Source: Halopiger goleimassiliensis (GTDB lineage: Archaea; Halobacteriota; Halobacteria; Halobacteriales; Natrialbaceae). From it: DNA of 64,000 nucleotides. A model generated the notes under the pieces. The model did no database searches. It was given only the letters and a program-made list of their open reading frames with translations, and was not told the origin of the DNA. A program made the position numbers and the translations under genes. How positions within the stretch are numbered: the stretch's first letter is position 1; each line of letters opens with the position of its first letter. The stretch is taken from assembly GCF_000455345.1 (NCBI RefSeq), contig NZ_HG315691.1, positions 506,217-570,216 of the forward strand, given 5' to 3'. Shown here piece after piece: positions 34,801 through 44,618 of this stretch.

Positions 34801-36225
34801 TCACAGCCAGCCGTCCGCGACGCGATCGACGAGGGTAGAATCGGCCGCCCACCACTCGTCGGCGGCTCGGTCGAAGATTGTCGCCGCACGGTCGTTGGCA
34901 GCCTCGAGGATCGCTGACTCGTCGGCCGTCCGGATCTCGCCGCCGTCGACGACGACCTCGCCGTCAACGAGCACGTGTTCGACCAGTCCGGTGTTGGCTC
35001 CGTAGACGAGGTTCGGGACGGCCGTTCGCAGCGGGTCAGTCACGGTAGGTGCCGTCGAGGGGTGATCGAGGTCGTAGACGACGACGTCGGCGCGTTTGCC
35101 CTCCTCGAGCGAACCGACGCGGTCGGCCACGCCGAGCGCTCGAGCGCCATCGATGGTGGCGACCCGAAGCGCGGTCCAGGCCGGGAACGCGGTCGGATCC
35201 GTGCGGTCGGTCTTCGCGAGCAGTGCCGCGGTCCGAAGCTCCCGCAAGAAGTCGTGGCCGCCGGATCCCGGGGCCTGATCAGTGCCCAGTCCGGCGATGC
35301 CGCCGTGGTCGCGGTACTCGACGATCGGTGGCGTCACGCCGTCGATGGCGGCGATCGAACTCGGGTTCGCGGCCATCCGGACCCCCGCATCGGCCAGCCG
35401 CTCCCGCTCTGACGCCGTGGCCCCGTGGAGGTGGGCCGCCAGCAGCCGCTCGCAGACCAGCCCGAGGTCCTCGAGGACGCTCACGGTCGTCTCACCGTCC
35501 CCGTATCGGGCTTCGATCTGTCTGCGCTCGCGGTCACCCTGGGCGACGTGCATGTGGATTCCCCGGTCGTGCTCGCTGGCGCGGTCGCGGATCGCCTCGA
35601 GTAGCTCGGGCGGGACCATATCGAGCGCCTGCGGGCCGTACAGGCAGGAAACGCGGTCGTGATCGCCGTACTCGTCGAACAGCGATTCGTTCCGCTCGAG
35701 CGCCGCCCACCCCCGATCGGGATCGAAGGTGTACGGGTCGTCCGGTCCGCCGTCGGTACCGTCGTCGGCGACCGCGTTGATCGTCTCCGCAGCGACGACG
35801 CGGACGCCCATCGGGTCGTACACCTCCTCGACGAGGCGGGAGACGTCACCGGCGTACTCGCCGATCGTCGTCACGCCCGACCGGAGCGCCTCGAGGACGC
35901 CCAGTCGCGCCCCCGCGATTCGATCCGCGGGGTGTAGCGCCTCGGAGAGGGGGCCGAGCGCCCGGTTCATCCACTCGATTTCGGGAACGTCCTGTGCCCC
36001 GCCGCGAAGCAGCGTCAGATCGGTGTGGGCGTGGACGTTCACCAGCCCGGGCATCGTCACCCGGCCGGAGCCGTCGATCGTCCGGTCGGGATCACCGTCG
36101 AAGGCCGACGACGGACCGACGAACGCGATTTCGCCGTCCTCGGCGGCGACCGTCGCGTCCTCGAGGATCCCGAGGCGGTCGTCGGCCATCGTCACCGCCA
36201 GCGTCTCCGTGATCGCGACGTCCAT
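34801..36225 (-). CDS. Amidohydrolase, TRZ/ATZ/SsnA-like (nucleoside or methylthioadenosine/SAH deaminase group)
   Basis: This 474-residue metal-dependent hydrolase has GLVNVHAHTDLTLLRGG (metal-binding HxH), then HMHVAQGD, HLHGATASE and GLGTDQAPGSGG, giving the His and Asp ligands of the amidohydrolase fold. The N-terminal strand and C-terminal VGSLEEGKRADVVVYDLDHP form the beta-sandwich. The group contains 5'-methylthioadenosine/S-adenosylhomocysteine deaminases and guanine or hydroxypyrimidine deaminases; the substrate cannot be fixed. ATG 36225 is the only sensible start. It is divergent from the ASCH gene. Confidence 0.82.
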   Translation of the reverse strand: MDVAITETLAVTMADDRLGILEDATVAAEDGEIAFVGPSSAFDGDPDRTIDGSGRVTMPGLVNVHAHTDLTLLRGGAQDVPEIEWMNRALGPLSEALHPADRIAGARLGVLEALRSGVTTIGEYAGDVSRLVEEVYDPMGVRVVAAETINAVADDGTDGGPDDPYTFDPDRGWAALERNESLFDEYGDHDRVSCLYGPQALDMVPPELLEAIRDRASEHDRGIHMHVAQGDRERRQIEARYGDGETTVSVLEDLGLVCERLLAAHLHGATASERERLADAGVRMAANPSSIAAIDGVTPPIVEYRDHGGIAGLGTDQAPGSGGHDFLRELRTAALLAKTDRTDPTAFPAWTALRVATIDGARALGVADRVGSLEEGKRADVVVYDLDHPSTAPTVTDPLRTAVPNLVYGANTGLVEHVLVDGEVVVDGGEIRTADESAILEAANDRAATIFDRAADEWWAADSTLVDRVADGWL

Positions 36226-36344
36226 ATCGGAGCCTCGTCCACGAGGTATCTAAACCCATCCCGAGCGCTCGAGTGAGCCGTTCCCCGGCGGGAGTTGGTA
36301 ACGCACCCGGCACAGTTACTAACCCGGACCCGTTCGGTCCGGGT

Positions 36345-36656
36345 ATGGGAACGATCGACGCGAGCGACCTGTTACCGGCCGAACGACTGCGAGCGAGCGT
36401 GCTCGAGGGGGAGATCACGCAGATCCACCGCGGCGACCGACACGCTTCGGTGGGCGATACCTTCGAGATAGAGGGAACGACGTTCGAACTCCTGGAGGTC
36501 ACCGAACGCCGTCTCGGGGATTTGACCGACGAGGACGCCCGCGCTGAGGGATCGCCCGACCTCGAGTCGTACAAACGGCGGATCGAACGCGCGCACGACC
36601 TCGAGTGGGACGACGACGATACCGCCGTGTTGCACCGGTTCGAACCGCTCGAGTGA
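36345..36656 (+). CDS. ASCH domain protein
   Basis: This 103-residue protein fits the ASCH fold (PUA-like, predicted RNA-binding or nucleotide-base hydrolase). The features are LLPAERLRASVLEGEITQIH, RGDRHASVGDTFEIEGTTFE and LLEVTERRLGDLTDEDARAE, matching the G-D-x-F and E-V-x-x-R pattern of the family. The frame opens earlier, but ATG 36345 starts the domain and an A/T-containing box (cagttactaac) lies about 25 nt before it. It may act in RNA metabolism. Confidence 0.78.
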   Translation: MGTIDASDLLPAERLRASVLEGEITQIHRGDRHASVGDTFEIEGTTFELLEVTERRLGDLTDEDARAEGSPDLESYKRRIERAHDLEWDDDDTAVLHRFEPLE

Positions 36657-36698
36657 GAGAAGCGGGAATGGGACTGGGACTGCCGTCGGCGGAGTCGA

Positions 36699-37349
36699 CT
36701 ACCCCTCGAGTTCGAACGCCAGCACGTCGCCTTCCTCGATCCCGCGTTCGGCCGTCCACTCGTAGTTGACCTCGAGGACGTACTGACCACGGCCGGGATA
36801 GCGGTGTTCGCTGCCGTCCTCGTCCGGCCCGGGCTGGGGTGCGTGGTGGATCTCGGTGATGACGCCCTCGTCGTCGGCGAAGACGATGTCGATCCCGAAG
36901 TCCATCTCCGGCATGATGAACGTCCGCTCCGCGACTGAGTCGTAGACGAACAGCATCCCGCGGTCTTCGGGGAGGTGTTCGGTGTCGCTCAACCCGAGCC
37001 GTTGCAGCTCCCCGGTGTCGGCGATCGCTGCCGTCACCGACCCCAGTTCCTCGCCGTCGGGCGTTTCCACGCGAACCTCGGTCGAGTCGTACTCCGCGTG
37101 AACCTCCTCGCCGTCGCCGTCGGATTCCTCGTCGTCGGAGTCACTGGAGTTCGAACGACCGTCGCCGGTGTCTTCGCTCGAACCGTCGTCCGCAGGTTCC
37201 GACGAGTCGTCGCCGCTCGAGTCGTCGGCCGACTCCTCGTTCGTACCGAGCGCGTCGAGACAACCAGCGAGGCCGATCGACCCCAGAGCCGTGGCGGCTC
37301 TCGCGAGAACGTCCCGCCGGTCGACCAGCCGATCACGAAGCGACGTCAT
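36699..37349 (-). CDS. Tat-exported DUF192 lipoprotein
   Basis: This 216-residue protein begins with a Tat lipoprotein signal (RRDVLARAATALGSIGLAGC; Cys is the lipidation site). A Ser/Asp/Glu-rich linker of about 60 residues reaches out from the membrane. The C-terminal DUF192 domain holds DTEHLPEDRGMLFVYDSVAE, MPEMDFGIDIVFADDEG and YVLEVNYEWTAERGI. DUF192 proteins are small extracellular beta-barrels of unknown function, common in haloarchaea. Both the signal and the acidic linker indicate a surface location. Confidence 0.85.
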   Translation of the reverse strand: MTSLRDRLVDRRDVLARAATALGSIGLAGCLDALGTNEESADDSSGDDSSEPADDGSSEDTGDGRSNSSDSDDEESDGDGEEVHAEYDSTEVRVETPDGEELGSVTAAIADTGELQRLGLSDTEHLPEDRGMLFVYDSVAERTFIMPEMDFGIDIVFADDEGVITEIHHAPQPGPDEDGSEHRYPGRGQYVLEVNYEWTAERGIEEGDVLAFELEG

Positions 37350-37455
37350 GCTGATACGCGCCGATGACGGGATGGTGACTGTTGAAGGTACGGGTCAGAA
37401 CCCGAATTGCCGGGCGTGCCGCCACGACGATCCCTTACAGTCGTCGACGGGGTCG

Positions 37456-39504
37456 TTACTCGAACTTCTCGAGCAGTCGCTCGTAGAACCCCGGCTCGGG
37501 ACCGCCGGGGGTGCCGCCGTTTGCACGAGCCTCGCCGTCGCCCGCCTCCGTCGCCAGTTTCTCGACGATCAGTTCCGGCGTCGAGCGCGCGAGGTGGTTC
37601 TTGACCGGCGAGCGGTTGACCTCGAGTTCGCCGTCGACTAACCCGACGGCTTCGATGCCGTCGACGGTCACCTCGTAGTCGGCCATCTCGCGGATCTCGT
37701 CGGCGAGGTGGGAGACGAAGACGGCGGTCGCGCCGTTCTCCTCGAGGGCTTCGAGGATGCCCGCGATGATCTTCGCTGACGCGCCGGGTTCGGTGATGCT
37801 CTCGAGTTCGTCGACGAGCACGAGCGATCCTTCCCCGCCCTGTGCGAGGTCGGCGAACTCCCTGACGGTGGACTCGAAGGCCCCGGCGTCGAGGGTCCCC
37901 TGTGTCTTGGCGTGGTAGTGGAGGTCGTCGAACCGCCGGAGGCGAACGTCTTCGGCCGGGACCGGCAGCCCCATGTGCGCGAGGACGACGACGCTCGCCA
38001 CGAGGTCGAGCGTCGAGGTCTTCCCGCCGCTGTTGACCCCCGAGAGGAGCGCGACGCCGGAGACCGCGTAGTCGACGGGATCGATCGCCTCGAGCGGTTC
38101 GTCGAGCAGCGGCGACCGGCCGCCCTCGATGGCGAAGCCGACGTCGCCGTCTCCGCCGTCGGCGTCGTCCGGCCAGACGAACGTCGGCATGGTACAGGCG
38201 AACTCGTCGGCGAAGCGGGCCACCGCGAGTTCGACGTCCAGCTCGAGGGCGTCCCGGACGAGCCGTTCGGCCGCCGTCCGCTGGTCGGCCAGATCGGCCG
38301 CGAGGTCGCGTTTGAGCCGCCCCGCACGGCGTTCCTTGGCCGCCGTCAGTTCGTCGCGCAGCCGCGAGAGGGCGTCCTCGTCGCGCTCGACGGGGAACGT
38401 CGGCTCGTCGCCGAAGATCCGACGGGCGATTTCGGCCTCGCCCTGGTCGAGGTCCAGCGCCTCGATCAGGTGCTCGCGGGCGGCCTCGACGGCCGCGGCG
38501 TACTCGTCGGCCAGTTCCCGGGAGAGCAGCGAGTCGACGCCCGCGCCGCGCTCGACCAGCGAGAGCAGGTCCGAGCCCTCGATCGTCACGTCCTCTTCGC
38601 GGATCGCCTCCCGTAACTGGTCGTTGGCGACGCTCTCGGCGGTGCCGACGGCCGCGTCGAGGTCGTCGACGGCCCGCGTCAACCGGTCGAGTTCGTCGTC
38701 GCCGGCGACGGTCCCATCGGAGTCGAGCCGTTCGAGACCCGACTCGAGCGCCTCGAGGTCGCAGTCGGACGCGAGGGCTGCGGTGCGGTGGACCTCGATC
38801 GCGGCGCGCAACCGATCGCGGTTGCGGGCGAAGAAGGCGAGCGGCCGCTCGGGAACGATTTCGGCGGGGGTCTCGAGGGCGTCGGGCCGGACCCGGACGT
38901 CGCCCTCGATCGTCACGCCCGAGAAGGACTCGTCGATGGCGATCACCGTGGAGTAGCCCCGGGCGAGTTCCGCGAGTCCCTGGGCGTCCTCGACGACCTC
39001 GACGGAGAGTTCGGGAATCGCCTCCCGGGCCTCGCTGTAGCGTTCCGCGTCCGCGGTCGCGAGACACCGTTCGCGAACCCGGACGTCGCCCGGCTCCGCG
39101 AGCGGTTCGACGTCCTCGAGGGCCTCGAGGACGGCGGGATCGGGGTCCCGGTCGACGGCTTCGCTCGCGAACTCCCGGACCTCCTCGATGCGCGAGCGGC
39201 GGGGGCTCGGATAGATCGTCTCGAGGCGCTGGGCGGCGTAGTCGGTGACCGTCCGCTCCTTGAGCAACGCGAGGACCTCGCGGTACACCTCGCGAGCGCG
39301 GTCGGTCGCGAGGAACCCACCGGGGTCGTCGTGTTCCATCCGGATGGCTCCGCGGGCGATCCGGGCGGCCCGCCCCTGCGAGATCCCGGGCGCTCGCGCG
39401 ATGGCCGCGACGTCGCCCGCCCGGAGCGCGCGCTCGGGATCGTCGAGTTCCGACAGCGCCCGGGCGGTCTTCGCGCCGACGCCCGGAATCTCCTCGAGGT
39501 CCAT
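37456..39504 (-). CDS. MutS5-like DNA repair ATPase
   Basis: This 682-residue protein has an N-terminal helix-hairpin-helix (IPGVGAKTARALSEL, then PGISQGRAARIARG). Long helical core and clamp regions follow, then a MutS-family ATPase domain with Walker A LLSGVNSGGKTSTL (about residue 490), Walker B GSLVLVDELESIT (about 560) and the VFVSHLADEI switch. It lacks the MutS N-terminal mismatch-recognition domain, as in MutS5/MutS2-type proteins. The C-terminal ELIVEKLA-type tail matches archaeal MutS5. The likely role is recombination or branched-DNA processing rather than classical mismatch repair. ATG 39504 (MDLEEIPGVG) is chosen since it starts the HhH. Confidence 0.82.
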   Translation of the reverse strand: MDLEEIPGVGAKTARALSELDDPERALRAGDVAAIARAPGISQGRAARIARGAIRMEHDDPGGFLATDRAREVYREVLALLKERTVTDYAAQRLETIYPSPRRSRIEEVREFASEAVDRDPDPAVLEALEDVEPLAEPGDVRVRERCLATADAERYSEAREAIPELSVEVVEDAQGLAELARGYSTVIAIDESFSGVTIEGDVRVRPDALETPAEIVPERPLAFFARNRDRLRAAIEVHRTAALASDCDLEALESGLERLDSDGTVAGDDELDRLTRAVDDLDAAVGTAESVANDQLREAIREEDVTIEGSDLLSLVERGAGVDSLLSRELADEYAAAVEAAREHLIEALDLDQGEAEIARRIFGDEPTFPVERDEDALSRLRDELTAAKERRAGRLKRDLAADLADQRTAAERLVRDALELDVELAVARFADEFACTMPTFVWPDDADGGDGDVGFAIEGGRSPLLDEPLEAIDPVDYAVSGVALLSGVNSGGKTSTLDLVASVVVLAHMGLPVPAEDVRLRRFDDLHYHAKTQGTLDAGAFESTVREFADLAQGGEGSLVLVDELESITEPGASAKIIAGILEALEENGATAVFVSHLADEIREMADYEVTVDGIEAVGLVDGELEVNRSPVKNHLARSTPELIVEKLATEAGDGEARANGGTPGGPEPGFYERLLEKFE

Positions 39505-40017
39505 GCTTCTCGAGCGGCGTAACAAACCGGAGCGAGAAAAAGTTCCCGCCCGGCGGTCGGCGTGGTATCGTGGGACACGGAGCGACGAGGCGTCAGGGAA
39601 ACCGGCGATCCATCGTCCGGATCGGGTTCCCGGTTACTCCAGGTCGACCAGTACAGGTCGGCTGTGGCTGATCCGGTCTACAGTGGCGCGCGCTGTCGTC
39701 CGGTCGAGGGAAGCGAGGGATGAGCGGAGCGAATCCCTCGGAGAGCGAACGGGGAACGGAGTGACCCGTGAGCACCTTCGAGACCGGACGACGAAGCCGC
39801 GCGAGGTCTTCACGAACGGAGTGAGTGAAGGCTTGGAAGACGCTTGCGTCTTCCAGTGGATGAGCGAGGGAACGTAGTGACCGAGCGAGTCGGCTGGGGA
39901 GGGCGTGGCCACTCCTCGAGTCCACGATAGCAGGACGGTATTCGAGCAGCTATCCACGCTTCGAATCACGCGCTCAATTCGTACACCCTGTAGAGTGAGT
40001 CGGAGTTGAATCCACTC
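39505..40017. other. Spacer holding repeat element copy A
   Basis: About 510 bases lie between the MutS5 start and the acetyltransferase stop. The central half is the dispersed element described at 39681-39931. The flanks show no gene. Confidence 0.5.
39681..39931. repeat. Dispersed hairpin-rich repeat, copy A
   Basis: A 251-bp element that starts CAGTGGCGCGCGCTGTCG and ends CTCGAGTCCACGATAGC, with GGCGTGGCCACTC just inside. The same two ends bound copy B at 49787-50151. Inside are GAGGGATGAGCG-type blocks, short inverted units (GGAAGACG/CGTCTTCC at 39836-39855) and the phrase GTGACCCGTGAGCA shared with copy B. It is low-complexity (repeated gcga/gagtga) and does not code. Confidence 0.7.
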
Positions 40018-40530
40018 TCAGTCGTCGACCCGTCGGGCCGGAACGCCGGCGACCGTCGCACCGGCCGGGACGTCGTCGGTGACGACCGAGCCCGCCCCGA
40101 CGGTGGCGTCCTCGCCGACGGTGATGTCGCCAAGCAGCGTCGCGTTCGCCCCGACGCGAACGCCGTCCTCGAGCGTCGGGTGGCGCTTGACCGGTTCGTT
40201 GCGGTCGCCGCCGAGCGTGACGCCGTGGTACATGTGGACGTCGTCGCCGATCTCGGCCGTCTCGCCGATGACGACGCCCATCCCGTGATCGATCGTCACC
40301 CGGCGACCGATCGTCGCCGCCGGGTGGATCTCGACGCCCGTCAGCAGCCGCACGAGGTGCGAGAACAGGCGAGCGAAGAGGCGAAATTCGGCCTCCCAGA
40401 GGCGGTGTGCGATTCGGTGTCCCCAGACGGCGTGGACGCCGGAATAAGTGAGCGCGACCTCGAGACACCCCCGCGCGGCGGGATCGCGGTCGCACATCGC
40501 CCGCGTGTCCTCACGCAGTCGCCGGAGCAT
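40018..40530 (-). CDS. cysE: Serine O-acetyltransferase
   Basis: This 170-residue left-handed beta-helix enzyme transfers acetyl from acetyl-CoA to L-serine, the first step of cysteine synthesis. A short N-terminal helical part ([20 protein letters not shown]) precedes hexapeptide repeats. Key features are [12 protein letters not shown] with the catalytic His, [27 protein letters not shown] and GVPARRV. It is the short EpsC-type form rather than the 270-residue E. coli form. ATG 40530 (MLRRLREDT) is chosen; the upstream frame is Arg/Pro-rich. It stands alone on its strand. Confidence 0.88.
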   Translation of the reverse strand: MLRRLREDTRAMCDRDPAARGCLEVALTYSGVHAVWGHRIAHRLWEAEFRLFARLFSHLVRLLTGVEIHPAATIGRRVTIDHGMGVVIGETAEIGDDVHMYHGVTLGGDRNEPVKRHPTLEDGVRVGANATLLGDITVGEDATVGAGSVVTDDVPAGATVAGVPARRVDD

Positions 40531-40804
40531 GGATCGACCTCGAGGGGAACGAGAGGGGAAGCGTCTCGGCCGATCGAACGGGATCGGCACGGAGGCGAAG
40601 CGACTGGTGACCGGCGCGAGGACGACAGCGACACCGGCCTCCGACGTCCGACCGTCGCTTCCACACGGTACGCCCGGATCGACCGGTGTCGTTCATGGCT
40701 GGATCTACCGAATCCGGGTGCGTAAAAGGTTCGTTTCCGGTCGCCTGGGGAGCGGCGGACGGGGACGAGACCCCGACCGGACCGGCGGCCAGTGCGGTCG
40801 GCGG

Positions 40805-41473
40805 TCACTTTCCACGAGCGAGCCGACTGCCGATCCGTTCGGGCAAGCCGGCCTCCCTGACCGCCTCCTGCACGGCGTCGACGTCGTACTCGACGCGGTA
40901 GGTGTCGACGGCCATCGCCTCGAGGTCGACCACGGCGTAGCCGGCCCGCGGGTCGCCGTCCCGCGGCTGGCCGACGCTGCCCGGGTTGACGACGATCCCC
41001 TCGGCGTACTTGCGGACGCCCTGGACGTGCGTGTGACCGAGGACGAGGACGTCCTCGTCCTCGAGCAAGCGCGGGGAGAACTCCCGGGGGTAGGTGTAGC
41101 GCGTGTACCGGTCGGGGTCGTCGGGATGGCCGTGGACGAGTTTCACCCGGCCGTCACAGGCGTGGCGCTCAGTGGGGAGGTCGGCGAGCCACGCGAGTTG
41201 GTCGTCCGACAGCTGTGCTTCGGCGTATTCGACGCCAGCGCGGGCCATCCCGTTGAACCGGGAGGGCGTCTCCCCGGCGACCGCGGCGTCGTGGTTGCCC
41301 ATCACCGTCGGCACGTCCCGCTCGCGGAGTTCGTCGACGCACTCGGCGGGCCAGGGGTTGTAGCCGACGACGTCGCCGGCACACAGGAGGCGATCGACCG
41401 ACGGCATCTCCTCGAGGACGGTCTCGAGGGCGACCCGGTTCCCGTGGACGTCGGAGATGAGCCCGACCTTCAT
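40805..41473 (-). CDS. YfcE-type metallophosphoesterase
   Basis: This 222-residue protein is a calcineurin-like phosphodiesterase with a complete set of two-metal ligands: GLISDVHGN, CAGDVVGYNP, VMGNHDAAV, LVHGHP and LGHTHVQG. It closes with VVNPGSVGQPRDG, a hallmark of the YfcE/MJ0936 group, which hydrolyses phosphodiesters in vitro. The frame is open far upstream only because of an overlap with an alternative frame of the histidine kinase; ATG 41473 begins at the first metal strand. Confidence 0.87.
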   Translation of the reverse strand: MKVGLISDVHGNRVALETVLEEMPSVDRLLCAGDVVGYNPWPAECVDELRERDVPTVMGNHDAAVAGETPSRFNGMARAGVEYAEAQLSDDQLAWLADLPTERHACDGRVKLVHGHPDDPDRYTRYTYPREFSPRLLEDEDVLVLGHTHVQGVRKYAEGIVVNPGSVGQPRDGDPRAGYAVVDLEAMAVDTYRVEYDVDAVQEAVREAGLPERIGSRLARGK

Positions 41474-41699
41474 ACGCCGACGTAGCCCGGCTGGCGTAAT
41501 AAAGCCGGCTCGAGCGGCGAGGGTACGACCGACGCTCGAGCGTGGCCTGTCCGGCGCTCCGGGAACTCGGACGGAGGTGCGACGGGACATCGGTACGGCA
41601 ATCCGTATGCGGAGGCTGGTGAGGCCGATCACGGCGAGAACGACGCCGACCGTCCGTGCCCCAGTATTCGTGGGAGCCGGACGGCATCCGTACGACCGT

Positions 41700-44618
41700 C
41701 TACGAGCGGTCTGACGCGTTTCGCCGCACGGGAAGGGTGAACGAGAACGTCGACCCCTCGCCGGGCTCGGAGTCGACCCAGATGTCGCCGCCGTGGCGTT
41801 CGACGATCCGTTGACAGAGCGCCAATCCGATGCCCGTCCCCTCGTATTCCTCGCGGCTGTGGAGCCGATCGAAGACGGTAAACACGCGGTCCTGATCCGC
41901 CGAATCGATGCCGATCCCGTCGTCGGCAACCGAGATGACCCACTCCCGACCGCGTCGCGTCGCATCGACGCGAATTCGGGGTGGGGCCTCACCGCTGTAC
42001 TGGATGGCGTTTGTGAGCAAGTTCTGGAAGACCTGCCGCAGTTGACTCGCGTCGCCCTCGACGCGGGGGAGGTCCTCGACCGTGATCCGGGCATCGTTCT
42101 CGTCGATCTGGAGTTGTAGATCCTCCAGAACCGCCGCGAGCAGTTCGTCCAAATCGACGGGCTCGAACGGATCGCCACGGGTTTCGACCCGCGAATACTC
42201 CAGCAGGCCGTCGATCATCTCGCGCATACGGTCGGCCCCGTCGACGGCGAACTCGAGGAACTCTTCGCCGTCCTCGTCGAGCGCGTCCTCGTACCGATTC
42301 TCTAGCAGTTGCAGGTAGCTGGTGATCATCCGCAAGGGCTCTTGCAGGTCGTGGGAGGCCGCGTAGGCGAACTGCTCCAAGCGCTCGTTCGACTCCTCGA
42401 GCGCCCGTTCGCGTTGCTTTCGCTCGAGTTCGTACGTGATCCACTGCGCCATGAGATGGAGATACGTCCGTTCGGCGTCCGTGAACGACCGGTCGCGAGC
42501 GTCCGTCGACGCGAAGAAGAACGTCCGGTCCGGTGCGTTCTCGAGGTCGATCCGCGTGCCGAGATACGTCTCCACGCCGAACTCCTCGTACGCGATCGTG
42601 TTCCCGAACCCGGCCCGCTCCGGATCGGTGACGTCGGCTATCGGTCCGTCGTCGACGGTCGCCCGGCAGTACGTCTCCGAGAGCGGTACCTCCGCGCCGG
42701 GCCGAAGCTTGTCGTGGTCGCCGCGGATCGCCTCGACTTCGAAGGAGTCCGTCGCCGGGTCGATCCGGGCGAGACCGCCGATCTCGAGCGAGAAGCGCTC
42801 GCAACCAAGTTCGAAGATGTCCGCCAGTTTCCCCTCGAAATCACGATCGGGATCGGCGGCGACCCGGCTCAACGTCTGCTGGTGGTGTTCCCGCTGTTCG
42901 CGCTCGAGTTCGTAGCTGATCCACTGGCCCATCAACTCGATGAAGGTGCGTTCGGTCTCGGTGAACGGTCGGTCGCGCGGTTCCGTACTCCCGAACCAGA
43001 ACGTCCCGTACGGCGTCGCCCCGTTGGTCACGCGCGTCCCGAGGTAGCTCGTCAGGCCGAACTCGCGGTGGATCTGGTCGGTCTCCCAGTCGGTGCCGCG
43101 CACGTCGGCCATGGCGACGGGCTCGTCGGTTTCGATTGTCCGCCGGCAGAAGTGGCCGTACCCCGGGTTCGACCACAGTTCCTCGTCGGAATCGACGCCG
43201 AGACCGACTCCCTTCTCCAGTCGGAACTCGCCACCCCACGACGGCAGGTGATTCAGGCCGCCCATCTCGAGGCCGAACCACTCCCGGCCCAACTCGAGCA
43301 ACTGCTCGAGTTTCTCCTCGAAGTCGCGGTTGGGATCGGCCGTGATCCGGTAGCTCTCCCGGAGGAAGCGTTCGCGACGCCGCTGTTCGAGTTCGTACTC
43401 GATCCACTGGCCCGTCAAGTTCAAAAACGTCCGCTCGGCGTCAGTGTACGGCTCCCGTCGCGGCGTTTCGGAGGCGAAACACAGCGTTCCATACTCCTCG
43501 CCGCCCACCTCGAGAGTCGTCCCGAAGTAAGCGTCTAACCCGAACCGCTCGTAGGCGTTGTCGTCGGTCCAGCCTGCCGCCGCCGCGTCACGGACGGCGA
43601 TCGACCCGTTCGACGCGAGGAGTTTCTCACAGTAGGTATCACGGAGCGAGTCGGTCACGCCCGACTCGATCCGGTCGTGGTCGCCGACGGCCTCGACGAT
43701 TTCGAACGTACCGTCGCCGTTGGTCCTGGTGAAGTAGCCGATCTCGAGACCGAGTCGCTCACGTCCCAGACGCAGCAGTTCCTCGACCTTCTCGTCGAAG
43801 GAGGCGTTCGGATCGGCGATCGTCTCGTAGAGCGCTCGCTGGTAGTGCTCGCGGGTCTCGAGCGTCGTTCGCGCGTCGATCCGGTCGAACAGCGTCGCGA
43901 GCTTTCGATCGAGTTCGCGCGACGGCTGCTCCGGCCCGAAGTACTCCTCGGGCGGCGTGTAATAGAAGTTCTGACAGACCGTGGCGTCGTCGTAGACGAG
44001 AAACGGATGCGTCTTGAGGACGTCGTTGAGTACCTCCGCAGGAAACCGGTTCCGGTTGTACTGACAGAGAACGGCGTACTCCTCGCCGTCGTAGAGCGGA
44101 TTGAGCAGTTCTTCGTACTCGCAGAGGTCGTCGAGCCCCGTCTCGTCTGCCTCGAGCGCCCACGTCATCTCCGCGGCGGCCCTGAGTCCGGCGAAGCCGT
44201 CGGCCGTCGCGTCGGCGAGGGCGTCCTCCCAGAACTCGACCATGGCCTCGCGGTCGAACTGGCCGGTTCGCCGGTAGGTCTCGGCCTCCGTGTACACCGC
44301 GAGCGCTCCCGACTCGAGGCGCGCCTCGACGTCGATGCCGCCGGCTCGCATCGCGTCGAACACCCTCTCGACGGGGTTGTCGTCGGCGACGTAGACGCAC
44401 CGCTCGCCGCGTTCGAGCCCCTCCCTGATGAACGGGACGACCGTCTCGAACTGTTCGCGTCGATCCTCGTAAATGAGCGCGAAGTGGTCGTTGTCCTCGT
44501 GGCTCTCGATCGGTTCGACGGGGCCGCGGACATCGAACGCAGATCCGGCGGCGGTAAACCGGCGCTCGGAAACGGACGGATCGAACCCGTGATCGTGGTC
44601 CGTGAGTTTCTCGGTCAT
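41700..44618 (-). CDS. MEDS-triple GAF sensor histidine kinase
   Basis: This 972-residue soluble signalling protein starts with a MEDS domain (about residues 35-215; HFALIYEDRREQFETVVPFI), a methanogen/methylotroph sensory domain likely to bind a cofactor. Three GAF domains in a row follow, each ending in an E-RTF/Y-LxL(M/T)-QWI-YELE helix (about 265-425, 430-585, 590-735). The kinase core has the phospho-acceptor His756 in AASHDLQEPLRM, N-box QNLLTNAIQYSG, and G-boxes ADDGIGID and GTGIGLALC. No membrane segment is present. The near-identical GAF units suggest internal duplication. The response regulator is not adjacent. Confidence 0.88.
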   Translation of the reverse strand: MTEKLTDHDHGFDPSVSERRFTAAGSAFDVRGPVEPIESHEDNDHFALIYEDRREQFETVVPFIREGLERGERCVYVADDNPVERVFDAMRAGGIDVEARLESGALAVYTEAETYRRTGQFDREAMVEFWEDALADATADGFAGLRAAAEMTWALEADETGLDDLCEYEELLNPLYDGEEYAVLCQYNRNRFPAEVLNDVLKTHPFLVYDDATVCQNFYYTPPEEYFGPEQPSRELDRKLATLFDRIDARTTLETREHYQRALYETIADPNASFDEKVEELLRLGRERLGLEIGYFTRTNGDGTFEIVEAVGDHDRIESGVTDSLRDTYCEKLLASNGSIAVRDAAAAGWTDDNAYERFGLDAYFGTTLEVGGEEYGTLCFASETPRREPYTDAERTFLNLTGQWIEYELEQRRRERFLRESYRITADPNRDFEEKLEQLLELGREWFGLEMGGLNHLPSWGGEFRLEKGVGLGVDSDEELWSNPGYGHFCRRTIETDEPVAMADVRGTDWETDQIHREFGLTSYLGTRVTNGATPYGTFWFGSTEPRDRPFTETERTFIELMGQWISYELEREQREHHQQTLSRVAADPDRDFEGKLADIFELGCERFSLEIGGLARIDPATDSFEVEAIRGDHDKLRPGAEVPLSETYCRATVDDGPIADVTDPERAGFGNTIAYEEFGVETYLGTRIDLENAPDRTFFFASTDARDRSFTDAERTYLHLMAQWITYELERKQRERALEESNERLEQFAYAASHDLQEPLRMITSYLQLLENRYEDALDEDGEEFLEFAVDGADRMREMIDGLLEYSRVETRGDPFEPVDLDELLAAVLEDLQLQIDENDARITVEDLPRVEGDASQLRQVFQNLLTNAIQYSGEAPPRIRVDATRRGREWVISVADDGIGIDSADQDRVFTVFDRLHSREEYEGTGIGLALCQRIVERHGGDIWVDSEPGEGSTFSFTLPVRRNASDRS

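Noticed and set aside
40805..42178. 457-codon frame fusing the phosphodiesterase to an upstream segment
   Set aside because: The upstream part is the histidine kinase gene read in another frame; the metallophosphoesterase fold starts exactly at ATG 41473.
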